From Diospyros lotus (Eukaryota > Streptophyta > Magnoliopsida > Ericales > Ebenaceae), in contig NC_068338.1 of assembly GCF_014633365.1 (NCBI RefSeq), forward strand, positions 9,992,616-10,056,615: 64,000 bases of DNA, read 5' to 3'. Within the stretch, counting starts at the first letter, position 1; every line of letters begins with the position of its first letter. This document shows, piece after piece, positions 10,336-19,568 of this stretch. The notes below the pieces were generated by a model. It saw only the letters and a list, made by a program, of their open reading frames with translations. It had not been told where the DNA came from and made no database searches. A program made the translations under genes and the position numbers.

Positions 10336-10775
10336 ATCACCACCGTCTTGCCTCTTCCTCTAACGCGTATACGATGCACTTTACTTTTTCATTTACTCAA
10401 GCCAGTGCTCGGCCTACTCAAGTCAGTGCTATGCTGGAGGTGTTGGAGTAATTTCTCCATTTACTCAAGCCAGTGCTCGGCTGTTATGGGATCATCACAA
10501 GCCCTACCTTTGAACACAGGGGGCCTTAAATGTCGGTACCGTTCCAATGTTGTGGTCGTGTGATGAGTAAGTTCCTCTCTACTCACGTAAGTTAGCATGT
10601 TCTCCAAAAATCTTTCCATTCGCCTGAACTGTTCTTCACCAACGCTTAATTCCCCGATGTAGCTCCTATTTCCTCCCAGATGACTTCTACGGTCACCCTG
10701 ACTCTCAAGATTATCTTCCTCACTTCTCCCACTATCATTGTTGATCGCATCTCGAGGTCGTCATGTATTCACCAA
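10336..10775 (-). pseudogene. gag remnant fused next to chromodomain tail
   Basis: The minus strand starts near 10770 with VNT-stop-RPRDAINNDSG, equivalent to the MVNTRR start of the other gag. It then runs through EEQFRRMERFLENMLTYVSR and RHLRPPVFKGRACDDP into AEHWLE, the capsid-domain opening, where an in-frame stop occurs. About 60 bp further on the gag character ends and the chromodomain piece begins. A short direct repeat (cagtgctcggc, about 10397 and 10473) lies at the junction and may have mediated the deletion. Confidence 0.65.
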
Positions 10776-11009
10776 CTAAAGTGAACGATGGATATAAGTT
10801 ATATTCAAGACAAACTCGTTTCTTAAAAGAGGGGCAATCTTATTTCTTGAAAGTAAACCATGAAACATAACATCCTAACATAACATGATAGAGAAAAAAA
10901 AATAAACATAGCATCTTATTATATTATTTTTTTCAGTTAATTTTTTTGCCTTCTTCAACTAATGCTTCGGTCTCTAGATCCATGGCTCCTTAGTATCGAT
11001 GTCATCATC

Positions 11010-11441
11010 TTACTCAGTTGAGGGTCCTTCTTTATCCTCATGGGACTCCTCATCAGTACTGAAGGCGAAGACGTCCTCTTCTTCTTCAAGTTCCACAGCA
11101 GCGGGTTCTTCCTCAGCTTCCTCCTCCATAGCCTCTCTATACAGATCTGCATATTGATCCTGCATCCTTGTGTAGAATTCGTGTAAGGTTTCGAATTCCA
11201 AATCCTGTCATATCCACTAGGCATAAGTTTTCCACTCCCCTACCAACTGGTTGATAAGAAAGTTGATCTGGTACTCCTTCAGATCTTCTAATTGTTGGTA
11301 GCTCGGGGGTACATCATATATGATTTCCTCCATTGCATTCAAAAACACAACCATGTCTTCCTCTTGTGGATTTCCTCGAGCTTCGATCCTATGCGCCCAG
11401 TGAGTCAATAGCACTTGATCCACCATTGTTGCTAATAACAC
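11010..11441 (-). pseudogene. extra ORF between primer site and gag (ORF0), ~143 codons
   Basis: Two minus-strand ORFs (11217-11441 and 11010-11201) are in the same frame, separated by two stop codons (TAG and TGA). They form one decayed ~143-codon gene ending in a very acidic tail (EEEAEEEPAAVELEEEEDVF). It sits between the LTR-E primer site (11600) and gag (10770). The first half is tryptophan- and leucine-rich with a spacing that loosely resembles the 150-codon ORF 16367-16819, which occupies the same place in the other chromovirus. No known domain recognised. Start probably the ATG of MVDQVLL near 11427. Confidence 0.5.
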
Positions 11442-11599
11442 ATAGATTTTTACTCAGAAACCTTGAATGTATGTGTCCTAGAGCTTCCATATCGTTTTTC
11501 TAAGTTTCAAGTGTTTCTTAGGATCCATAATCTTACTCTAAATTTTTTCCAAACAGTTCTAACCAGGCTAAGTTTGACAACCCAACTTAACTTAGGGCT

Positions 11600-11610
11600 C
11601 TAATACCAAT
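11600..11610 (-). other. primer binding site of the LTR-E element
   Basis: The minus strand reads ATTGGTATTAGAGCCC immediately after the LTR-E end at 11611. This is the same initiator-Met-type site as at 5200 and 16045. Confidence 0.7.
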
Positions 11611-13554
11611 CGTAACACCCCGCCTTACATGGGCGCGTCACTATAAGGGAATCCCCGAGAATCTTTTTTTTTTTCAAGCTCATCACATGTGGTGCTTCAA
11701 GAACAATTGTCACATGTAGATAAGATCCCAAAAGCCCCAGTCATGCCCGTTTAACTAACAAGATCAATAATCTTAAACTAAACAAGTCATAGAATAATGC
11801 AGCAGATACAATAACACCAAAATACTGTGGCCCATCACGAGGTTCATAGATAGTGTTTCCACACCAAAATACGTATTACAAAGCTACCAAATGATAACAA
11901 CATTATCATACAACCGTTCATACATATATCAAAGTAAATACGTTCGCCTCAAAATGATACAACAGCTATCATATTAAACACCATTGGCCCTCAACTATGC
12001 ACGTCCTTGCCTTCGCAGCAATCCCTAGCTGGAACGTTGAATGTTCCAAGGGGTATAACCTAGATTAGATGATAAAATATCTAAGTGCTGACATGATACA
12101 ACTTACTGAATGCATGAAACACACATGAGCATGGCATATATAGACAATGACAACATGCAACATGTCTAACTTGAGAAATCTCCCTAGCATACTCAATCTC
12201 CCGTGGAAAATCCATTCCACACCTTTGTGGTTGACCTTACTGCGACATACTTAATCCCCGAGTGCCCTTCTATGTCACTCGATCACTGGGATTAACCTTG
12301 CCCCATTCTCAAGAAGACCCCATCCCATCCCCCACAAACATAACAACGACACAAAAATCAATACCCTGATGATATGAAAAAAAATCACACGCCATGCACC
12401 GATTCTTTTACAAGTAAAAATAGTTGATGCAATATACCACATGTTCAATATGTATATGATGCCACAAGTACATAAGTAAAACGCCTATGCATAACATCCC
12501 TAATTTTGGAGGGTATAACCGCTCGCTGGAACTTGGTTCTAACACATGTAACCTAAGCTCGAGAGGGTAAAACTGCTCACTTGATGTAACACCCAGTGTT
12601 ACTGGTGTTAAGAGAATGAGAAAGGAAGTGAAAAACTTTCAAAAATGCCCTTGAGAAGGTAAGGGATACTTGAGAATAAGGGTGCCCTATGAGAGGGGCA
12701 TTTTGGTAATTTGGATAATGAATTCTAATAAAGGGAAATTTGGTAAGTTGGAAATAATTCATTGGTGGAATTAAGTATGGAAGTGAATTAATTTCCCATT
12801 TTTGAATTTGTGTGGAGATATATGGGATTAATAATTCACAAAGGGCATTTTTGAAATTTGGAGTGAAATTCCATGAAGGAATTAAATTATGAAAAATGGG
12901 GAAAATAGAGAATATTCAATTATGTGGGAAATAATTGATTTCCCCCTAAATTGGTGAATAAATATGGTGATTCCATATGGATGGCTTGGATGGAAACTTG
13001 GAAGCCAAGGTTAGTGTCTAGAGATGACACTTAAGTCTTACAATTATGGTGAATTAAAGAAATCCAAAAGAAAATGGTGAATTAAAGCAATCCAAAAGAA
13101 AATGGGAAATTAGTCACCCATTAATGTTTGGAAAATGTGGGATTTATTTAAAAGGGAAAAGAAATAAATTATGTCTTTCATGTGATGGATATGAAAATAG
13201 TCCCATTTAAATAAATGAGAAAGAAATGGGAAATTCAAGAAATCTAATGGATGAGATTGATTCTTGAAAAGAAAATTGATCCAAGGACCACCATTAAGTC
13301 TTGCGAGTTGGCATGGATTTCCAAATGGGTGGAGATAATTATAAAGAGAGATGAGATGGATGGTGGAGATTTATTCTCCAAAATAAATCCATGGTGGAGA
13401 TTTAATATTGGCTAGAGCACATGGATTGTGCTTCCTTTCGATGGCTAAGATCTTGTCTTGTAAAGTGAGATAAAATCCAATGGTAGATATGTAAGAAGAC
13501 TAAATCCATAAAGATCCAAGGGTTAGGATCCATTCTTGAGGTGGGGAAATTTAG

Positions 13555-13562
13555 TATAAAAT
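13555..13562 (+). promoter_or_regulatory. TATA-like box in the split LTR-A
   Basis: TATAAAAT stands about 970 bp into the LTR and upstream of a purine-rich stretch. It is the best TATA candidate in this copy; not tested. Confidence 0.3.
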
Positions 13563-14516
13563 GGCAAGTTGGGAAGTCAAGTCTCCCTTTGGCCATTTGA
13601 AGAAATGAAGGAAGAAAAAAGGAAAGAATGGAGAAGAAAAGAAAAGAGGTAAGCTTTCTTTTTTATTTATGCTATGTAATGGGAAGAAGAAAGGAAAGAA
13701 GAGTCTTCCTACTCCTTTATTTCTAGTTTTCAAGAGAGTAAATAATGATCAAAAGTTTTTTTTTTTTTTTTAAGGAACGGGAAGCATGAAAATTCTTGAA
13801 AGCAAAGTTGGTGAATCTCTTAAAAGAAAAGAGGTAAGGGATAGCCCCATGGGATGGTGGCTTTACAAGGTTGTAAGTATGGTTCATGAGCAAATATGTG
13901 TGCATTGGCATGTTGTTTGTGTTCAAGGACCTATGGCCATGAGGTTGTGTGCGGTAGGGTAGGTTTCAGCCTAAAACAAAGGTGGTTGTGAGGATGTAAA
14001 GCCCTAACTTTATTGCATTGCATGTGGTGGCGATTTTTCGCAAGTGTATGGATCGCACAAGTAATGTAGTGAGTAGAATATCATTCCCACGAGGATCGGG
14101 TGATAGTTACCAAAATTATATTAACCTAAATGTTATTTAAACAATTGATTAAGGGGAATTAATTTAAGAAAAGAAAATAATAAGACAAGTAAATATGGAG
14201 AGTTTCAAGATTTGGAGAGTACTAGGGTATTTCGATTTCACCTAATTAATCCAATTTAATTTAAATGGTTGATAATCCAAATTTAATTATTCATGCAATG
14301 ATAATTGTAACACCATAGACCTTGAAAAATAATTAATCATTGGATTTATGGTGGTTTGTTTGTGATTATCGGTTAATCGTGAGGTTGAGATGAATTAATT
14401 ATGATTTATTAAAGAATTAAGGCTATGGGGATATTTGTGGAACAATGGGAAAAAGAAATAAATTAAATTAATGGGTTTTGGAATTTTAGGGAGTAAGTGA
14501 AATAAGAGAAATAAGG

Positions 14517-14538
14517 TGTGTGTGTGTGTGTGTGTGTA
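14517..14538 (+). repeat. (GT)n microsatellite in LTR-D
   Basis: A run of about eleven GT units. The matching run in the 3' LTR at 26203-26221 is shorter, a length difference that arose after insertion. Confidence 0.9.
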
Positions 14539-14635
14539 AATTTTGGAAAGTTGGGGGATTGTAGCGTGATTTCTAGAAATGAGCCAAGATCACCTTAAGT
14601 AAATTGGTGGGCATAAAATGAATGAAGGAGGTGGC

Positions 14636-14770
14636 TGGCGCAGGTGGTTATGGGCGTGCATGGGAGGTTGCAGTCGCGGGATTGATCCCGTGGAAGGCCG
14701 CGCGTAGGCGCTAGGGGAGAGGCTGATTTCTAATCAGCCAAGGTGCCCTAAAACAGCGCCATTTTAGGGC
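14636..14770 (+). repeat. tRNA-promoter-like module followed by two hairpins
   Basis: TGGCGCAGGTGG (14636-14647) fits the RNA polymerase III A box, and GGATTGATCC (14679-14688) is a weak B box. In the 3' LTR the same place reads GGTTCGATCTC (26363-26373), a good B box. Two inverted repeats follow: GGCTGAT/ATCAGCC (14721-14739) and GCCCTAAAA/TTTTAGGGC (14745-14770). The same order stands in the 3' LTR and in the different LTR 43205-47317. It may be a captured SINE or tRNA-derived piece. Confidence 0.45.
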
Positions 14771-14813
14771 TCCAACAGCACCCATGCCCGCCAATAACGC
14801 ACCCAGGCTGCAC

Positions 14814-14874
14814 CACGTGGCACGACCGTGTCCCCCACCCCAACCACTCTCCCTCACTCCCTTGCTGCCACGTG
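14814..14874. promoter_or_regulatory. pair of G-boxes upstream of the LTR-D TATA box
   Basis: CACGTG occurs at 14814-14819 and 14869-14874, both in the context CCACGTGGCA, 55 bp apart and within 130 bp upstream of TATAAATA. Such palindromes bind plant bZIP/bHLH factors. In the 3' LTR they read CATGTG and CACATG (26500-26505, 26555-26560). Confidence 0.55.
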
Positions 14875-14939
14875 GCAGCATCTGGGGCCTCCCTTAGGCC
14901 CCAACACTTCACTTTGCCGAATTCCCCTCTCCCTCTACC

Positions 14940-14947
14940 TATAAATA
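14940..14947 (+). promoter_or_regulatory. TATA box of LTR-D (5' copy)
   Basis: TATAAATA in the context ACCTATAAATAGCAG, conserved at 26626-26633 in the 3' LTR. It marks the U3/R boundary about 635 bp into the LTR. Confidence 0.7.
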
Positions 14948-16044
14948 GCAGTGTTTTTCACTGTTGTAAACGCTGTAAAATTTGAACACGCAGAAACTCT
15001 GTCCGTGCGTATACGCAAGGTATAAAAATATTTTAAATTTATTTAATAGTGCTAATTAAAAATTAATCACATGTTTAGCTATATTATTTCGTAATGTAAC
15101 GACGATAATTAAAATTAATTGTGCATTTAATTAAATTATTTTATTTTATAATTGTATAGGAAATTGGGATGTGAAACCAACGCGAAGCAAGTGATTAACG
15201 CGCGGTAAGGTTTAATATGGTTTGTGTAAATTTATTTTGGCATGGCTTGTATTAGACTGTGGGAGAAGTGTTTAGGCATGGGGCTATAGATTTGAGCCAT
15301 GTGAGTCTCGAGATGGGGTCCTTAATGAAATCAGCAGGGCCACCAAAATTCGGATTAGGGTGAGGTAGACAGGCCTGCATGCATGATACACTTCACATTA
15401 TTCTATAATTATCATGCATTTTAATTTACTACAACTCATATTACCCTTACTGAGTCCCTAGGACTCACCCCTATATTTTTCCCACTAACCCAGCAGGTGG
15501 TTCGGGATCCAAGAAGGGAAAGGCAGTGCTGATAGATGAGCTGCCAATTGGCAATGACCGTTGGTAGTGAGGGTGTGGGTTAACTCCTATGTTAATCATG
15601 TAATACATTTACTGTGTGTTAATCATGAGTCACGGTTATGGTTTAACCAGAAGTAAACTAGAATCAAGTTAAGGTTCCCACTATGACTAAACCGAGTAGG
15701 TGTAGGGAACTTGTACCGGTTGGCTACGGCCAGAATCTGAGATATGTTTAAATATGTTTAGTGGTCAGGATAATTTATTGTGCATGTTGGTATTTATTTG
15801 TTTGAAATTGGATTTATACTCTAAGGACCTAATCAGGTATGGGACTTGGGTGAGTTTTCCCTGCCTACGCATTTTACTCCCAAGTTCTCGATCGGTTGAA
15901 GGAAGCGAAGCCTGGACCCCACCCAAGGTGCCCATATTATTTTAATGCTTTATATTGGCAGGGGCATAACCGTCATTCGTAGCAGGCCGGGGTTGTAATG
16001 TGAGTTATGGTGGCACCCAGTAGTGGGGTCGGGGCGTCACAAGG

Positions 16045-16060
16045 TGGTATTAGAACGGGG
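16045..16060 (+). other. primer binding site of the chromovirus
   Basis: TGGTATTAGAACGGGG begins 3 bp after the LTR end (CACA at 16038-16041). It matches the initiator-Met tRNA complement TGGTATCAGAGC with two changes. Confidence 0.8.
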
Positions 16061-16282
16061 TTTGCGATTAGCGTGATGTGTTGTTTGGGGCCAAATATAA
16101 AAAAAAAAATGGAGACACCAAAATGTGGATGATGGGATTGGGAATGCACATTTAGGACGGGGTAGGTCGTAACTGGAGTTGAAATACTCCCCTGAGTAGG
16201 CATGATTTGTGTTGTGAGCTTGCTTAGGGAATGTATTTCCCAAGATAGCGAGCAGAGGGATGTGTGAATCCCCGAATCTAGG

Positions 16283-16302
16283 CCTTGTGGGGGGGGGGGG
16301 GG
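16283..16302 (+). repeat. G homopolymer in the leader
   Basis: About 18 consecutive G residues between primer site and ORF0. It is unusual for this AT-rich sequence and prone to sequencing or slippage error. Confidence 0.7.
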
Positions 16303-16366
16303 GAAGAAATTTATGCTGGTTATCGATCTGACCCTTGGTTTTATGTGCAGATAATAGAATACTATC

Positions 16367-16819
16367 ATGAATTTTGGTGAGGCAGGCCCTAGCATGCCGG
16401 GTTCAGACCCAAACCTTCCACTCATGGATCTGTTATGGTGGCAATGGGAACAGGAATTGTCTGCTCTGATGGGAGGTAGTCAACATTTCAATGAGGGAAT
16501 TTTAAGCTTCTTGTGTAAGGTAAACCAGGTGTGCCGGAACACCATATGTGCGGAGTTGTGGGGTATGCCAGAGAAACAGGTTTTGTTCACAAGAAAGCAT
16601 ATGAATGACGTCTGGAGAGAGCGTACAAATGCCTTAATGTGGGATATGACCTTACGATTCAATTATGGTAACTTCATTTGTGCGATCGAGCGCCAGGCTA
16701 TGGATTGGGAACCGTGCGTGGGGCCTGACGATCCGACGGGGATTGGGGTATTTCCCACCGCACTCCCGTCGGAGGCTGAGATGTGGGGAGCCACAGAGCC
16801 CGTGGAGGCGTTTCCTTGA
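16367..16819 (+). CDS. extra ORF upstream of gag (ORF0), 150 aa, function unknown
   Basis: This is the only fully open frame in the element: ATG at 16367 to TGA at 16817-16819. It lies 310 bp after the primer site and 360 bp before gag. The product is tryptophan-rich (LLWWQWEQELSAL near residue 22; later DVWRERTNALMWDM and MDWEP), has three cysteines in its middle, no signal peptide or membrane segment, and no domain I recognise. A decayed ~143-codon frame holds the same position in the LTR-E element (11010-11441). A 'gtgcag' sits shortly before both this ATG and the gag ATG, so spliced expression is conceivable but unproven. It could be a chance frame, but the frame being open while gag and pol carry many stops argues against that. 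Confidence 0.5.
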   Translation: MNFGEAGPSMPGSDPNLPLMDLLWWQWEQELSALMGGSQHFNEGILSFLCKVNQVCRNTICAELWGMPEKQVLFTRKHMNDVWRERTNALMWDMTLRFNYGNFICAIERQAMDWEPCVGPDDPTGIGVFPTALPSEAEMWGATEPVEAFP

Positions 16820-17178
16820 ATCCTCTTTCCAGTGTATCGAGCAATGGGGATCTATTACAGCTAGCTGATGAAGTGACCTCCTGAGCTGTGGGAGACACCG
16901 AGAGTGCTACCTAGCCGGGAACGTCAAACCAATGTTGAGGGTTGGATGGTTAGGGAACTATTAACTTTGTGTATGATACTAGAAATGTAGATGATGTGTC
17001 AATGTAAAATATGGGTAGTTAGTTTGTTTAGTAACGTGTCGGTCAAGTTAAGAGTCTGTTAATAAATTGTAAATTTGTGTGCTTGTACAAAATAAACTGT
17101 AATTTTTTTGAGGTTAATAAACCTTCGCTGTTATGTTTTGATGACATGTGTTTAATGGGTAATGGTTGTGGTGTGCAG

Positions 17179-18340
17179 ATGGCACCAGTGACACGAGCAA
17201 CTATCCGTAATTCCTAGTCAAGAAATGCTGGCCAAGAGGCCGTAAGGAGGGGGCCCGAGTGTTCTGAAGAGGTCCAAAGTCATTCAATGGGATGAGAACC
17301 AGCTAGTGGTCGCCGAGTGGATACCGAAGCGGCCAACTGGCTAAAAGTATTCATGGATTTACACCCTCCAACGTTCAAAGGACAACTGGAGGTTGATCCG
17401 AGCATAGCGGAGTATTGGGTAGAAGATGTTTATCAGTTGTTGGAATACATGGATTGTCCTAAAGACTAGTGGGTGAGATGTGCCACCTTTGTATTCACCG
17501 AATAGGCCAGGGTGTGGTGGCGATCAACAATTGAGGTGCTACGAGAGAAAAATGCTCGGTTGGCCACGGCCGAGGAGCAAGCACAATCGATAAGCTGGGA
17601 ACAATTTAGGGAAGTGTTTAATGAGAAATATTATCCGCACGATTGGCAGATTCGGAAGAAACAAGATTTCATGGAACTCAAGCAACACTCTCACCTAACA
17701 GTGTCATAGTATGAAGATGAATTTGTGAAGTTGTTGAAATATATTCCAACTTATATGTTGTCAGAGGTGATAAGATGGAACGATTTATCCAAGGGTTATG
17801 TCCAGAGGTACGTCGAGGGATGAGCTATGTTGAGGCCCATACTTTTCGTGAAGCTGTAGCTAAGGCCGTGAACATTGAGAAGAGACTAATGAATTATGGG
17901 GAGATCACTCAAACAAAGGAACCGTCCAGTAAGGGGCTAAAGAAGGTTGTGCCAGAGCAGGGATATTGGTTCACTCGCTTGGGGGCAGGTAAATTTAAGA
18001 AAGAGTTAAGAGCATGCCCCAAATGTCATAAACCTCATCGGTGGAATCTTCCCTACGGAACTCCCAGAGCCGCAAGGGAGTGCTATCACTATGGTGAGAT
18101 GGGGCATATTATCATAAATAGTTTGAAATGGTTGGAGACGAACATTGTTAAGACAAACCAGCCAGCTGCAGGGGTCTAGAGGAAACTGATAGTATGTTTT
18201 AATTGCAATACACTAGGGCACATAGCTTCCTGGTGTCCCCAACATGGAAGGGCTGGACTGACGAGATCAACCGGGGAAGGAGCACGAGCGGCAACTGGGA
18301 GGGTGTTCAATCTGACCAAAGTGGACTCGACAGCAAACCC
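17179..18340 (+). pseudogene. chromovirus gag
   Basis: The ATG at 17179 opens MAPVTRATIRNS, then a stop. Later pieces show the capsid domain: LHPPTFKGQLEVDPSIAEYW, then WWRSTIEVLREK (17512-17709) and FREVFNEKYYP, with YEDEFVKLL after another stop. The second piece (17775-18179, different frame) has MERFIQGLCPEVRRGM and a damaged zinc knuckle. A better knuckle, CFNCNTLGHIASWCPQ, follows at about 18196-18243. At least four stops and one frameshift. Gag packages the RNA into virus-like particles in active elements. Confidence 0.85.
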
Positions 18341-18344
18341 ATAA

Positions 18345-18692
18345 GTGATTGAAGGTACGCTCCTTGTTCAAGATATATGTATGCATGCATTGATAGACTT
18401 GGGAGCCACCCATTCATTTATATCATATATCGCAGTAAAATGTGCAGAACTAAGCACCAAAGAGTCCATTGAACCTATGAGTGTGCAAACTCCAATGGGA
18501 ACTTGGTTTTGTTCACAACGGATAGTGCCAGAGTGTCCAATTACGATAGGGGAAACCGTATTTCTAGTGGACCTGAACTTGTTGGAGATCCAAGATTTTG
18601 ATATTATACTAGGGATGGATTTCCTGTCCCAAAACCAAACCCAGCTGAACTGCGGAAAACGAGCAATCAGACTAATTGGACCTAATAAATAG
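18345..18692 (+). pseudogene. retroviral-type aspartic protease
   Basis: 115 codons. The active-site region reads ALIDLGATHSFIS, where working chromovirus proteases have D-T/S-G; here the middle residue is leucine. The flap-side segment DFDIILGMDFL is typical. It is in the same frame as the second gag piece, consistent with a former gag-pro polyprotein. It ends in a stop before RT. Confidence 0.85.
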
Positions 18693-19568
18693 ATTATAAG
18701 ATTTGTCAGTACCCAAGTAGGGAAACCCTTGAAAATTGTATTTGCATTAAGAGTTCAAAAATGTAGGGAAAAAGAGGCCCTGGGTACACAGTGCAAGTGG
18801 TGACTAATGAAAAATTACAGAGAAAATGTGAGGATGTTGAAATTGTAAGGGAGTACCCGGATGTATTCCTGGAGGATTTATCAAGTTTACCACCTAATAG
18901 AGAAATTGAGTTCGCCATTGACTTACCTCCTGAAGCTCAATCTTGACTAATATCTATCCCTCCATATAGATTAGCCCCAGCAAAGCTGCGAGAGCTTAAG
19001 ATTTAATTGCAAGATTTGCTAGACAAGGATTTTATTCGCCCCAGTATATCGCCCTGGGGTGCACCTGTATTGTTTGTATGAAAGAAAGATGGTAGTCTGA
19101 GAATGTGCATTGACTATCGTGCTTTAAACAAGGTTATAATAAAGAATAAGTACCCTTTGCCCCGGATTGATGACCTATTTGATCAGTTACAAGGGGCTTG
19201 AATTTTCTCTAAAATTGATTTGCGATCAGGGTACTATCAATTGAGGATAAAAGAGGAAGATATTCCCAAAACAGTGTTTCAGTCACGGTATGGCCATTAT
19301 GAATACTTGGTAATACCATTCAATTTAACCAATGCACTGGCAGCTTTTATGGATCTTATGAATCGGACGTTTCAACCTTATCTAGATAAATTTATTATTG
19401 TATTTATTGACGATATACTAATATACTCGTTCGATAAGGAGGCTCACTGGGAGCACTTGAGAATTACTTTGTCAACACTAAGGGAGCACAAGCTCTACAC
19501 CAAGTTTAGCAATTATGATTTCTGGCTAAAGGAAGTTGCTTTCTTGGGGCACGTAATTTCAGGATAGG
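18693..19568 (+). pseudogene. reverse transcriptase (5' part)
   Basis: Contains broken remains of the fingers ([30 protein letters not shown]) and an open part 19220-19567 with [19 protein letters not shown] and the catalytic FIDDILIYS box. Several stops precede 19220. The frame ends at GHVISG and a stop at the edge of solo LTR 19569-22010. After the insertion it resumes as [14 protein letters not shown]. It is clearly a chromovirus RT, but inactive. Confidence 0.88.

Larger units (their letters stand above)
14306..16041 (+). repeat. 5' LTR-D of the chromovirus (1736 bp)
   Basis: Begins TGTAACACCATAG and ends GGGGCGTCACA, and matches 25992-27717 throughout. It contains a (GT)n run, a tRNA-promoter-like module, two hairpins, two G-boxes and a TATAAATA box. 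The segment 15420-15480 ends the transcribed-like part with a 'cttactgagtcc' motif shared with LTR-A copies. Confidence 0.92.

Noticed and set aside
18700..18918. Minus-strand ORFs antisense to RT, RNase H and integrase
   Set aside because: Shadow frames opposite recognisable pol sequence with no independent features.
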